Shown: positions 18,205 to 28,302, counted from the first letter of the stretch. The stretch is DNA of 64,000 nucleotides from Bradyrhizobium sp. ISRA430 (GCF_029909975.1 NZ_CP094516.1:3162001-3226000); one strand, 5' to 3'. The notes: generated by a model from the sequence alone, not told the origin. Translations and numbers: made by a program.

Positions 18205-19082
18205 GCACTTCCTCCGATGTCGAGATCGGGACGGTTCAGGAGCGAAGCGACGCACCGCGCCAGCAACACTCTTGCGAGGTGCCGGCGCATTGCGGGTGTC
18301 GCCTGCTGATCCTCATGCGGATCAAGCTCATGTGAGAGCACGTCGGAGGCCTCCGCCAGCAGCGTTGGCAGGATTTTAACGCCAGTCAGTTTGCCGGCAG
18401 CCTTTGCCAGAACAGGCTTGTCGCCGACGGCGAAATAGCCGAGCCGGAGATCGGCGAACCGATCGCCCTGCAGCACTGCCTGCGCCGCAAGGCCGACGAT
18501 CGCATAGTCGCCGTGCCGCCGCGCAAACTCCTGGAAGAAATGCGCCGAGCCGTGACGGGCGACAGGCAATTCGATGGCGACCAGCAAGTCCTGCGGTGCG
18601 AGCTGCGTCTCGTAAATTCCGGTGAAAAAATCCTCTGCAGCAATCCGCCGCTCACCGCCTGGGCCGTGCGCAACGATGGATGCACCCAGCGCAAGCATGC
18701 AGGCGGGCAGTTCGGATGCCGGATCGGCCTGCGCAAGGCTACCGCCGATGGTACCCCGATTGCGAATCGCGGGGTGCGCTACGTGCGCCACAGCTGCCCC
18801 GAGCAGCGGCGCGCATTTCACAATGTCGGATGATTTCAGGAGATCGGCATGCCGGGTCAGAGCGCCGATGACAAGCGTTTCGCCCTTGACCGCGATCCCG
18901 CGCAATTCGGCGAGTTCGCCGATATCGACGATCACTTCGGGCGCAACCAGCCGCAGATTCATCGCCGGGATCAGGCTTTGCCCGCCCGAAAGCACCCTCG
19001 CTTTCTCTCCATGCACGGCAAGCAGTTCCAGCGCATTAGCAACGCTGGTCGCGCGCGCGTAGGCGAAAGCCGAGGCTTTCAT
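18201..19082 (-). CDS. Molybdenum hydroxylase FAD-binding medium subunit (CoxM-type)
   Basis: A 293-aa FAD_binding_5 protein. FAD contacts are visible as VLSGGQSLIPAMNLRL near residue 32 and AIRNRGTIGGSLAQADPASELP near 105, followed by a CO_deh_flav_C domain. It takes electrons from the FeS subunit. GGGAGGGG lies upstream of the ATG. It is the first gene of the apparent operon coxMSL-livKHMGF and is divergent from the luciferase-type monooxygenase gene; the 173-bp gap between them should hold both promoters. Confidence 0.92.
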   Translation of the reverse strand: MKASAFAYARATSVANALELLAVHGEKARVLSGGQSLIPAMNLRLVAPEVIVDIGELAELRGIAVKGETLVIGALTRHADLLKSSDIVKCAPLLGAAVAHVAHPAIRNRGTIGGSLAQADPASELPACMLALGASIVAHGPGGERRIAAEDFFTGIYETQLAPQDLLVAIELPVARHGSAHFFQEFARRHGDYAIVGLAAQAVLQGDRFADLRLGYFAVGDKPVLAKAAGKLTGVKILPTLLAEASDVLSHELDPHEDQQATPAMRRHLARVLLARCVASLLNRPDLDIGGSA

Positions 19083-19255
19083 TCAGGCAAGCCCCTCCCG
19101 GCTCCTGATTTTCTGCTTTTGAGGGATTAGAGGGTGGGACCTTTGAAAGGTCAAGCTCCTTGATTTTGCGTTCTTTTCGACTTTCGGACTTGCCCTGATC
19201 GATCTGCCGACGCACGCTCTCACCAACTAAGAATGATCCGGGAGGCGCAGAAATC

Positions 19256-20362
19256 ATGAAACTCGGGTTCTTCACAATGCCGATCCATCCCCTGGAAAAG
19301 GATTGGCGGCAATCCCTGAAGGAGGACCGGGAAGCCTTCCTGCTGGCGGATGAGCTCGGATTTTCGGAAGCCTATGTCGGCGAGCACGTCACCGACCGCG
19401 CCGAAAACATCACTTCCTGCATCGCTTTTATCGCCTGGCTTGCCGCCGCCACCAAGCAGATCAAGCTCGGCACCGGCACGGTCAACATGCCGAACAGCCA
19501 TCCGGCTGCAATTGCGGCCTCCATCGCAATGCTCGATCACATGCTCGACGGCCGGCTGATCTTCGGCATCAGCCCAGGCGGCCTGCTGTCGGACGCCGAG
19601 CTGTTTGGCAATCTCGAGGCCGATCGCAATGCGATGTTTTTGGAGGCGATCAACCAGGTGCTGGCGATCTGGGACGGCAAGCCACCCTATAATCTTGCGG
19701 GCAAATACTGGAACATCTCGATCGAAAAAACCCTGATCGAGGACATCGGCCAGGGCTTTATCGCAAAGCCGCTGCAGCGTCCGCATCCGCCTATAGTAGT
19801 CACTGCCGTCGCGCCCTTCTCCAAAGGCGTCACCGAGGCGGCTGCGCGCGGCTGGGAACCGATTTCCGCCAACTTCCTGATGCCAGCCTGGGTGAAGAGT
19901 CACTGGCCGAAATATGTCGAGGGCTGCGATCGCGTCGGCCGTCCGGCCGCTCCCGCCAACTGGCGCGTGGCCAAAAGCGTATTCGTCGCCAAGGACGTGG
20001 CTACCGCCGAGGCCTATGCCACCGATCCGAACGGACCTTATGTCTATTACTACCGCTCGCTCTTCACCAAGCTGAAGCGAGGTGGCCGCATCGATCTGTT
20101 CAAGACCCGGCGCGACCAGCCCGACGAGGAGGTGACGCTGGAGTCGATCTGCGAGAAACTCACCATCTACGGCACACCGGAGAGCGTGGCCGACCAGTTG
20201 CTGGCTTTCCAGGAAGAAGTCGGCACATTTGGCACGCTCCTCTACGCCGGCAAGGACTGGCGCGACCGCGAACTCGGCCGCCGCTCAATGATTCTGATGG
20301 CCGAGCAAGTCATGCCGCGCATCAACGCTGCCTGTGCCCGAAGCCGCGACGCCGCAGGTTGA
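19256..20362 (+). CDS. LLM class flavin-dependent monooxygenase (bacterial luciferase family)
   Basis: A 368-aa TIM-barrel flavoprotein. Family blocks include GFFTMPIHP at the N-terminus, EAYVGEHV around residue 40, KLGTGTVNMPNSHP around 75 and LDGRLIFGISPGG around 100. Such enzymes use reduced FMN supplied by a separate reductase to oxygenate or open a substrate. GGGAGG lies 10 bases before the start. A flavin-reductase fragment at 21250-21410 may be the lost partner. With the adjacent molybdenum hydroxylase and ABC transporter it suggests ring opening of a hydroxylated heterocycle, comparable in logic to RutA; this is inference. Confidence 0.88.
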   Translation: MKLGFFTMPIHPLEKDWRQSLKEDREAFLLADELGFSEAYVGEHVTDRAENITSCIAFIAWLAAATKQIKLGTGTVNMPNSHPAAIAASIAMLDHMLDGRLIFGISPGGLLSDAELFGNLEADRNAMFLEAINQVLAIWDGKPPYNLAGKYWNISIEKTLIEDIGQGFIAKPLQRPHPPIVVTAVAPFSKGVTEAAARGWEPISANFLMPAWVKSHWPKYVEGCDRVGRPAAPANWRVAKSVFVAKDVATAEAYATDPNGPYVYYYRSLFTKLKRGGRIDLFKTRRDQPDEEVTLESICEKLTIYGTPESVADQLLAFQEEVGTFGTLLYAGKDWRDRELGRRSMILMAEQVMPRINAACARSRDAAG

Positions 20363-20367
20363 GTTCG

Positions 20368-21242
20368 ATGTCTCTCTCCGACCGCATTCCCTATCTGGCG
20401 CAGGTCGACCGCCCGAAACTCAAGCTGCCCGGCGGCAAGCGGCTCGCCGTCTGGGTCATCCTCAACGTCGAGGAATGGCGGATCGAAAACGCCATGCCAC
20501 GTACTGTGCTGTCGCCACCGATGGGGCAGCCGCTGTTACCCGACGTGCCGAACTGGTCATGGCACGAATACGGCATGCGCGCTGGTTTCTGGCGCCAGTT
20601 CAAGGCGCTCACCGAGCGCAACATCCCGGTAACGCTGGCCATCAACGGCAACGTGTGCAACTCCTACCCTCGCGTCGCCTCCGCCGCGCTGGAAGCCGGC
20701 TTCGAGTTCATGGGCCATGGCTTCCTACAGGGACCGATGCACAAGCTCGACAACCAGGCTGACGCGATCAAGCACGCGGTCGACACCATCGCCAAGTTCG
20801 CCGGGAAGCCGCCGCGCTCGTGGGAGAGCCCCGGCCTCACCGAAACCGAGGCAACGCTCGACCTGCTCCGACTCAACGGCATCGAATATGTCGCGGACTG
20901 GGTGATCGACGATCTGCCGCAGGATATCGCCACGCCCACGGCACCATCACCACCATCCCCTATTCGGTGGAGACCAACGATATTGTCATCCATGCGCTAC
21001 AGCATTTGCCGTCCGAGCAGTTTTTGAAGCGCTGCACCGATCAGTTCGACCGCCTTTATCTCGAAGGCGCCGACAATGCACGGGTGATGGCGATCTCGGT
21101 CCATCCTTACATCACCGGCGTGCCACACAGGATCAAATATCTGGAAGCGCTGCTCGACCATGTCATCTACCAGGATGGCGTCGCCCTGATGACCGCGAGC
21201 GAAATCGGCGACTGGTACCGCGCCGAGATGGCGAGGAAATAG
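20368..21242 (+). pseudogene. Polysaccharide deacetylase family hydrolase (PuuE-like), frameshifted
   Basis: The first ~195 residues (LPGGKRLAVWVILNVEEW, MRAGFWRQFKALTERNIPVTLAINGN, GFEFMGHGF, RSWESPGLTETEATLDLLR) run in one frame. The rest (HGTITTIPYSVETNDI ... ISVHPYITGVPHRIKYLEALLDHV ... MTASEIGDWYRAE) continues in another. The break is at about 20935-20941 in a run of C, consistent with loss of one base. Relatives hydrolyse allantoin-like or amide compounds. A sequencing error would also explain a single homopolymer shift, so it may be intact in the organism. The ATG at 20368 follows the monooxygenase stop by 5 bp, so they form one operon. Confidence 0.82.
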
Positions 21243-21249
21243 CGCTGCT

Positions 21250-21410
21250 CTATTTGCCGTCACCGCGGATGAATTTCCCAACGGCGCCGCGCGCGAACAG
21301 CAGCGACGCGTACCTGTTGTAGGAATAGGCCTCGACTGCGCCCAGGAAGATGAGGTGACCGCCGCCATAATAGCGGCTCGCCGGGCTGCACTGGAATTGC
21401 GCCACAACGC
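21250..21410 (-). pseudogene. Flavin reductase C-terminal remnant
   Basis: About 50 codons ending at 21250 match the end of the flavin-reductase-like FMN-binding fold: YYGGGHLIFLGAVEAYSY, followed by LLFARGAVGKF and a stop. No start or N-terminal half is present upstream (21410-21560 shows no continuation). It probably came from the reductase that served the nearby LLM monooxygenase and was truncated by a deletion. Confidence 0.6.
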
Positions 21411-21559
21411 CGGCGCGTCAGCCCTGCACAGCTCAGATTAAAGATTGCCGTGCCCGCGAAACACGGCCAGTTTCAGGGAGGAAAGAAGACCGGGGTTTCG
21501 CGTGGGCCGTCGCCCGAGCCGACATTCCGCCCCGGGCGAATTCCGCGATCACTCACCAA

Positions 21560-22543
21560 TTACCATTTCAACGCCGCCGTGCGTACGGGGTCGTCCCACA
21601 GCGCCGTCGTCTCGGCATCGAGCAAACTCACGGTGAGCGAACATCCGGCCATGTCCAGTGAGGTGACGAAGCTTCCGACCAGCGAGCGAGCGATACGCAA
21701 GCCCCGCTTCTCCAGCATCCGGCGCGCCGCATTGTACATCAGATAGAGCTCGATCGTGGGCGTGCTCCCAAATCCGTTGACGAGCAGGAGCGCCTCGGCC
21801 CCGTCGCGCGCACCGAGATCTTCCGCGATCGCCGTGGTCATCTCGTAGGCGATCCCATCGGCCCGCCCCAGCTTGACGCGGCGGCGTCCCGGCTCGCCGT
21901 GAATGCCGACCCCCATCTCCATCTCGTCCTCGCCAAGCGAAAAGGTCGGGGTGCCCGCCGCCGGAACCGTGCAACTCGTCAGCGCCACTCCCATCGAGCG
22001 CGTGCGCGCGTTGACGCGCTCACCGAGCGCGACGCAGCACTCGAGGTCGGCGCCCTTCTCGGCGGCCGCGCCGACGATCTTCTCGACGATCAAGGTGCCG
22101 GCGACGCCGCGGCGCCCGATGCTGTGGGTCGAGTTTTCGACCGCGACGTCGTCGTCCGTTACGATGGTGGCGGTGCGGCCCTCGGCGATCTCCGCCGCCA
22201 TCTCGAAGTTCATGCGGTCTCCCGCATAGTTCTTAACGATGAAGAGCACGCCCGCCTCTCCCGCAACTGCCTGCGCTGCCTCGACGATTTGGTCCGGCGT
22301 CGGCGAGGTGAAAACCTGTCCCGGGCAGGCTGCGTCGAGCATGCCATAGCCGACGAAGCCTGCATGCAGCGGCTCGTGCCCACTACCGCCGCCCGACACG
22401 AGCACGACCTTCCGCGGGTTCAACTCGCGGCGCCGCACGAATTTCCGCTCCGCGCCGAGCGCGAGGATATCCGCATGCGCAGCCGCAAGCCCGTCAAGGC
22501 TCTCCGCGAGAACATCGTCGACCGAGTTGATGAATTTTTTCAT
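21560..22543 (-). CDS. dhaK: Dihydroxyacetone kinase subunit DhaK
   Basis: A 327-aa protein of the DhaK family, which holds dihydroxyacetone covalently as a hemiaminal. The substrate His is H215 in GVGIHGEPG. H56 (GGGSGHEPLHAG) and the D110 region (KNYAGDRMNFE) complete the pocket. Phosphate comes from DhaL, which is recharged by DhaM using PTS phosphate rather than ATP. A strong GGGGAGGAG precedes the start. It is the last gene of the operon, unlike the usual dhaKLM order, and is separated from dhaL by the PTS genes. Confidence 0.93.
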   Translation of the reverse strand: MKKFINSVDDVLAESLDGLAAAHADILALGAERKFVRRRELNPRKVVLVSGGGSGHEPLHAGFVGYGMLDAACPGQVFTSPTPDQIVEAAQAVAGEAGVLFIVKNYAGDRMNFEMAAEIAEGRTATIVTDDDVAVENSTHSIGRRGVAGTLIVEKIVGAAAEKGADLECCVALGERVNARTRSMGVALTSCTVPAAGTPTFSLGEDEMEMGVGIHGEPGRRRVKLGRADGIAYEMTTAIAEDLGARDGAEALLLVNGFGSTPTIELYLMYNAARRMLEKRGLRIARSLVGSFVTSLDMAGCSLTVSLLDAETTALWDDPVRTAALKW

Positions 22544-22579
22544 TGTCTCCTCCCCGCTTCGTCTCTTTGGGACTCTCGC

Positions 22580-23002
22580 CTATTTTTCGCGGATGATGGC
22601 GCTCAGGCGCCGCGCGAATTCCTGGAGCAGCGCATCGAGTTCGGCGTTGCGCTTGGTGCTACCGAGGTCCGGCAGGTGCAGCGTCAGGGTCCGCTCATGC
22701 GCCCCTTCGGTCAGCCGGCCAATGCGGCGCGGATGCGCGCGTGCATAGGCGCGAAGAAAGGCAGCCTTCGCCTGCGGCGGAAAATGGCAGACATCGAATA
22801 TCGTGTTGAGATGCTGTACGGGGATCGGCACCGGATAGGCCGGATTGCTGATCTGGCTGACGAAACTGCGATTCTTCCCCATGGCATGCGCGAGGCGAAG
22901 CCGCATTCCTGACGGACGGCTCTCGAGCACCTCCTTGAAGATGCGCTTGTAAACCGCAACAGCGCCGGCCTCGGCCGGTTCATCGATTGCCATATCAGCC
23001 AA
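22580..23002 (-). CDS. Probable DNA-binding regulator in the Dha operon
   Basis: A 140-aa protein not assigned to a named family. Residues about 18-60 (FKEVLESRPSGMRLRLAHAMGKNRSFVSQISNP) look like a helix-turn-helix of the Cro/repressor style, including a predicted recognition helix after FVSQIS. The rest is helical. A TTG start at 23002 is chosen because GGAGG lies 5 bases upstream; the gene then overlaps the Enzyme I stop. An ATG three codons later is the alternative. It lies between Enzyme I and dhaK and probably senses the state of the pathway, but no function is established. Confidence 0.65.
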   Translation of the reverse strand: MADMAIDEPAEAGAVAVYKRIFKEVLESRPSGMRLRLAHAMGKNRSFVSQISNPAYPVPIPVQHLNTIFDVCHFPPQAKAAFLRAYARAHPRRIGRLTEGAHERTLTLHLPDLGSTKRNAELDALLQEFARRLSAIIREK

Positions 23003-24614
23003 GCTCGCCTCCGCTGCTCAGGCGGTCGATGGTCTGCTTGATCTGCGCGAGCGCCGACGCATTCACCGACAGCTCGCGCAGGCCACAGTTCAAAAGCGCA
23101 GGCAGGCAGCGCGGGTCGCTCGCCATGTCGCCGCACAGGCTGACGCTGATGCCGGCGCGCCGCCCGTGCTCCGCGGTCCGTGCGATCAGTTCGAGCACGG
23201 CCGGATGTAGTGGATCCATCAAGGGAGCGAGAGTTCCATTGGAACGATCGCAGGCAAGGACATATTGCGCGAGGTCGTTCGAACCGATTGAGAAGAAGGA
23301 GGCCCTGAAGCTCGTGACTGCCAAGGCTGCCGCCGGGACCTCAACCATGATTCCCAGCTCGGGGAGCATCGCGGCAACGCCGTCCGCCTGCAAGCGCTGC
23401 ACGACGTCGGCGAACAGCTTGCGTCCTGCTTCGAGCTCGTCCGCCGCTGTGACCATCGGGAACATGACTTTGAGGTTTCCACGCACGGCGGCACGCGCTA
23501 GTGCGCGGAGTTGGACGGCAAAGATCTCGGGCCGGGCCAGGCAAAGCCGCAAGCCTCGAACCCCCAGGAAGGGATTGGCTTCGCCGTCCAGCGTGAATCC
23601 AGGCACCGGCTTGTCGCCGCCCGCATCAAAGGTGCGAATGGTGACCGGGCGCCGGTCGGCCCAGCGCAAGACCGCATCATAAGCCTGAAACTGCGCCTCC
23701 TCATCGGGCAGGCCGCCGCGTTCCGCCAGCAAGAACTCGGTGCGCATCAGGCCAATGCCGTCAGCATATTGTGCATCCGCGTGCTCGAGATCGTTGACAC
23801 GCTCGATATTGATGAACAGCTTGATCCGCTCGCCGCGCCACGAAGCCGTCGGCCGTCGCAGGATTGCACGCGCAGACGCCCGGCTCTTGCGATGGCTTTC
23901 GCGCCGCTTCTCGAACAGGCGGACCTGCTCCGCATTGGGATCGAGCTCGAGCGTTGCGCCCTCGCCGTCGAGCAGTGCCGTGGCTCCGATCTCCGGAACG
24001 GCGCCGAGTTGCACGACCATGGGGATAGCCCGTGCCCGCGCCAGCATGGCAACGTGGCTCGTGGGGCTGCCGCGCACGAGCGCCAGACCGCCGCCACCGG
24101 ACCAGTCGATCTCAAGGAATCGCGAGGGCGGCAGATCGTCGGCGCAGACGACGGCGCCGCTCGGAATTTTCAGGACCTGGCCTTCGCCTCCCCGCAGAAT
24201 GTTGATTACGCGGTCGCGTAGGTCGGCAAGATCCGACGAGCGAGCCTTCAGATATTCGTCCTCTGCCGAATTGTAATCCGCAATCTGCTCATCGAGTGCC
24301 GAACGCCATGCGACGTCCGCGGGATTCCCCTCACCGATCGACACGAAGATCGCTTCGATGAAATCCTCGTCCTCCAGCAGCGCGACCTGGAATTCGAGAA
24401 TCTGTGCGGCTTCACCGCCGGCGATCGCGGCGAGTTCCGCGATCTGACCACTTGCCGCGTCGATCGCCTTGCGAAGCGCGAGCGCTTCCTCGACCAGTGA
24501 GCCTGCGACCCGCTCGCCGCCTGCGTCCGCACCGACACGGACGAACGGACCATGGGCAAAGCCGATCGAGGCGGTCCTGCCACGGTACGCCAGTCCTGTC
24601 GCGCCTCCCTGCAT
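22995..24614 (-). CDS. ptsI: PTS Enzyme I (phosphoenolpyruvate-protein phosphotransferase)
   Basis: A 539-aa Enzyme I. The swivelling His domain carries the phosphorylated H187 (GSPTSHVAMLARARAIPMV). The PEP-binding barrel shows GIGLMRTEFLLAERG, IRTFDAGGDKPVPG, GVRGLRLCLARPE and the Cys-containing active-site loop SLCGDMASDP. No GAF domain is present, so it is not the nitrogen PTS Enzyme I (PtsP). It passes phosphate from PEP to the neighbouring HPr and then DhaM. The ATG at 24614 lies just after the HPr stop; an ATG 15 bp earlier is possible. Confidence 0.92.
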   Translation of the reverse strand: MQGGATGLAYRGRTASIGFAHGPFVRVGADAGGERVAGSLVEEALALRKAIDAASGQIAELAAIAGGEAAQILEFQVALLEDEDFIEAIFVSIGEGNPADVAWRSALDEQIADYNSAEDEYLKARSSDLADLRDRVINILRGGEGQVLKIPSGAVVCADDLPPSRFLEIDWSGGGGLALVRGSPTSHVAMLARARAIPMVVQLGAVPEIGATALLDGEGATLELDPNAEQVRLFEKRRESHRKSRASARAILRRPTASWRGERIKLFINIERVNDLEHADAQYADGIGLMRTEFLLAERGGLPDEEAQFQAYDAVLRWADRRPVTIRTFDAGGDKPVPGFTLDGEANPFLGVRGLRLCLARPEIFAVQLRALARAAVRGNLKVMFPMVTAADELEAGRKLFADVVQRLQADGVAAMLPELGIMVEVPAAALAVTSFRASFFSIGSNDLAQYVLACDRSNGTLAPLMDPLHPAVLELIARTAEHGRRAGISVSLCGDMASDPRCLPALLNCGLRELSVNASALAQIKQTIDRLSSGGELG

Positions 24615-24615
24615 G

Positions 24616-24924
24616 CTACGGCGCCTCATCCGGAAAGTCGGTTGCGATCAAATCGACCAGCGCCGCGACCGCGGCCTCCGCGTCACTGCCGGAGGCCTTG
24701 ATCTCGATCCTGCTGCCGCAGCCTGCGCGCATCGCCATGATCTTGACCACGCTCTTGGCATTGATCCACTCGGCCGCGCCTTCAACTCGAACGGAAATCT
24801 GGGCCTGGAACTTCTTGGCCAGCTTGGTCAGCTTGACAGCCGGGCGCGCATGCATGCCCACCGCGTGCACCAACTGCACATTGCCGGTAAAAATCTGTCC
24901 GTCCGCTTTGTCCAGCATGCTCAT
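24616..24924 (-). CDS. PTS phosphocarrier protein HPr family
   Basis: A 102-aa HPr with active-site H25 in HAVGMHARPAVKLTKLA and the typical NAKSVVKIMAMRAGCGSRIEI second half. The position of the Ser46 regulatory site is also Ser (AKSVV), though no HPr kinase is present in the window. It relays phosphate from Enzyme I to DhaM and is probably private to this operon. GGAAG lies 6 bases before a second in-frame ATG at 24918, which may be the real start. Confidence 0.92.
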   Translation of the reverse strand: MSMLDKADGQIFTGNVQLVHAVGMHARPAVKLTKLAKKFQAQISVRVEGAAEWINAKSVVKIMAMRAGCGSRIEIKASGSDAEAAVAALVDLIATDFPDEAP

Positions 24925-24949
24925 CTTCCATTATCGCTTCGCCGGCCCG

Positions 24950-25342
24950 TCAGCCGGCAGAGAGTTCCTCGGCCACAGCCTTCACCTGGGCCAGTGAGCT
25001 GCCACCCGCCGCCTCGGTCGCGGCCATGACGGCGCCTTCAACGATCGGCGCGTTGCATACGACAACGAGATCGCGCCGTGCAGGCTCCAGCATTTCGACC
25101 GCCATCTCACTGTTTGTTTCGGCGCCGCCGAGATCGACGAGAATCGCGACGCCCTTCGCCGACCAGGCATCGTTGATGGCGTCGATTATCAGGGACACGC
25201 TCGTGCCGAGCCCGCCGTCGGGATTGCCGCCGCAGAATGCTACCCTGACCTCGCTGCCGACCATCTGCCGGACCATGTCGGCCGTGCCCTTGGCGATGTC
25301 CTTCGAATGCGAGACGATCACGATCCCCACGGTTTCGCTCAT
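24950..25342 (-). CDS. dhaM: PTS-dependent dihydroxyacetone kinase phosphotransferase subunit DhaM
   Basis: A 130-aa protein with only the IIA(mannose)-like domain. The phosphorylated His is H12 (VIVSHSKDIAKGTADM). Other family blocks are FCGGNPDGGLGTSVSLI and ILVDLGGAETNSEMA. E. coli DhaM fuses HPr and a truncated Enzyme I to this domain; here they are separate genes immediately downstream. It recharges the ADP bound in DhaL. The ATG at 25342 overlaps the dhaL stop as ATGA. Confidence 0.93.
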   Translation of the reverse strand: MSETVGIVIVSHSKDIAKGTADMVRQMVGSEVRVAFCGGNPDGGLGTSVSLIIDAINDAWSAKGVAILVDLGGAETNSEMAVEMLEPARRDLVVVCNAPIVEGAVMAATEAAGGSSLAQVKAVAEELSAG

Positions 25343-25962
25343 TGCTTTCCCTCCAGGCTCGCGCATACCGCCTGCACGAGAACACAGCTCGAACGTGCGC
25401 CGGGATCGACATGTCCGATGCTGCGCGGTCCGAGAAACGACGCCCGTCCCTTGGTGGCCTGCATCGGCGCGGTCCGCTCGACCGCCTCGGCGGCGGTGGT
25501 TCGGACCCGCGCGATCAGGTCCGGCTGGCCGGCAGCCGTCTTCAGCGTCTCCAACACGGGAACAAGCACGTCGAGCATGGTCTTCTCGCCGGCCTGCGAG
25601 CGGCCGCGCGCGCTGACGGCGTTCACGCCGCTGCCAAAAACGTCAGCGAGATCCGCGGGCAACTGCTTGTCGTGCGAGAGCGCCTCGCCCGCGGCGAGAA
25701 AGAAGCTGCCGTAGAGCGGCCCGGAGGCACCGCCGACCGTCATCACCAGGGTCTTGCCGATCGTCTTCAGGGCCTCGTCAAAGGGTTGCGCAGAGATGAC
25801 GTCGAGCTTGCCCAGCACGGCTTCGAAGCCGCGCTTCATATTGGTTCCGTGGTCGCCATCGCCGATCGCCTGATCCAGGCTCGTGAGCTCCGGCGCGCTG
25901 GCGATGACCTGCTCGGCGGCCACCTTGACCAGCGACTTGAATGTCTCGGGTTGCAGCGACAT
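25339..25962 (-). CDS. dhaL: Dihydroxyacetone kinase subunit DhaL
   Basis: A 207-aa eight-helix barrel protein that binds ADP. Nucleotide and magnesium contacts are seen in LDQAIGDGDHGTNMKRG near residue 30 and in MTVGGASGPLYGSFF near 78. The C-terminal GRASFLGPRSIGHVDPGARS block is typical. The ATG at 25962 is preferred over an upstream one because GAGGATC precedes it and the family start MSLQPETF fits. It follows the second transporter ATPase gene directly, so import and kinase genes are co-transcribed. Confidence 0.93.
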   Translation of the reverse strand: MSLQPETFKSLVKVAAEQVIASAPELTSLDQAIGDGDHGTNMKRGFEAVLGKLDVISAQPFDEALKTIGKTLVMTVGGASGPLYGSFFLAAGEALSHDKQLPADLADVFGSGVNAVSARGRSQAGEKTMLDVLVPVLETLKTAAGQPDLIARVRTTAAEAVERTAPMQATKGRASFLGPRSIGHVDPGARSSCVLVQAVCASLEGKQ

Positions 25963-25975
25963 CGGGTTGGATCCT

Positions 25976-26993
<1,018 letters not shown>

Positions 26994-27001
<8 letters not shown>

Positions 27002-28091
27002 GGAGCGCGCCCCCCTCATTGGCGGTCCGAATCGCAAGGCCGCTGCCGACATCGAACAGCGCCAGTCGCTCGGAACAGAATTCAAGCCCCACCGTCTCGC
27101 CGATCCGCACCGGCGCGCTGGAAGGCAGCCGCGCGGCAACGCGCCCATGCGCGGTGTCGACGGTCACGATCTGAGTGGTGCCGAGATATTCCGCACCGAA
27201 CACCTCGCCGCGAACCGGCGCCGCGTCGGCGAAGCGGATGTGCTCCGGGCGGATCCCGAGCGCCAGCGGTGCACTCGCGCGATCCTCGCGGATCTCGGGG
27301 ACCGCGAGCCTGGTGTCGTGGAAGCTGATTGCCCAATCGCCGGATCGCAGGCCGCCCTCGAAGCGCAGGAAGTTCATGGGCGGCGAGCCGATGAAATCGG
27401 CCACGAACATGCTCGCGGGACGGTCGTAGATCTCCTGCGGCGAGCCGATCTGCTCGACGCGCCCCTTGTTCATGACTGCGATCTGATCCGCCATCGACAT
27501 TGCCTCGATCTGGTCATGCGTGACGTAGACCGTGGTTGCACCGACGCGATCGTGCAGGTCGCGTAGCTCGCCGCACATCAGATGACGAAACTCGGCATCG
27601 AGCGCACCGAGCGGCTCGTCCATCAGGAAGGCCTTCGGCCGTCGCGCCATGGCGCGTCCCAGCGCAACGCGCTGCCGGTCGCCGCCGGAAAGCTTCGACG
27701 TCTTGCTCGACAACAGATGCTCGATCCGCAGCAGCCGCGCGGTCTCCTCGACGCGCTGGCGAATCTCGCCCCGGCCCATGCCCTGGCACTTCAGGGGAAA
27801 GCCTATGTTTCCGGCAACATTCATGTGCGGATAGAGCGCGAAGAGCTGGAACACGAACGCGATGTCACGGGCGGATGCACGGTCGAAGGTCACGTCCTCG
27901 CCGTCGAGCAGGATCTTGCCCTCGGTCGGCAACTCGAGGCCGGCAATCATGCGCAGCGTCGTCGTCTTGCCGCAGCCGGAGGGGCCGAGCATCGCAAAGA
28001 AGGTGCCGTCAGGAATCGTGAAGTTCGAGCCTTCGACGGCGATGAACTGATCGAACGATTTGCGCAGGTTTTCAACGCGGATCTGTGCCAT
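26994..28091 (-). CDS. ABC importer ATP-binding protein (MalK/UgpC type), first ATPase
   Basis: A 365-aa ATPase with Walker A GPSGCGKTT, Q-loop FVFQLFALYPHM, signature KLSGGDRQRVALGRAMARRP, Walker B AFLMDEPLGALDAEFR and switch His VYVTHDQIEAMSM. The C-terminal regulatory OB-fold region runs from about 240 to 365. It pairs with the second ATPase encoded next to it. It starts 10 bp after the small membrane protein gene. Confidence 0.92.
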
Positions 28092-28101
28092 CTCTGCCGC
28101 C

Positions 28102-28302
28102 CTATTCCGGAAAATGGCTCACGATGACGTAACCGAGCGTGCCGGCCAGGATCGTCACGAACGAATAGCTGTAGAGATCGAGCGAGAAGGGCTGCACCAG
28201 CATCACGATACCGCCGCCGATCAGGATCGTGGCTCCGGTCTCCCAGGGACCGCGCCGAAACCAGCGCATCAATCCACCATTGGCAATCGCAGAACCGCTC
28301 AT
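28102..28302 (-). CDS. Small two-helix membrane protein of the ABC importer operon
   Basis: A 66-aa protein, MRWFRRGPW followed by two hydrophobic helices (about 24-38 and 45-62). It begins with an ATGA overlap with the stop of the permease gene and ends 10 bp before the ATPase gene, so it is embedded in the transporter operon and translationally coupled. The rhizobial glycerol ABC operon also encodes a small membrane protein (GlpU, DUF2160), but this one is shorter and not recognisably the same. A role as accessory subunit of the importer is inferred. Confidence 0.75.
   Translation of the reverse strand: MSGSAIANGGLMRWFRRGPWETGATILIGGGIVMLVQPFSLDLYSYSFVTILAGTLGYVIVSHFPE

Noticed and set aside
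15329..19082. Aerobic carbon monoxide dehydrogenase
   Set aside because: The large subunit lacks the AYXCSFR active-site loop, so the operon is called a general xanthine-dehydrogenase-family hydroxylase.
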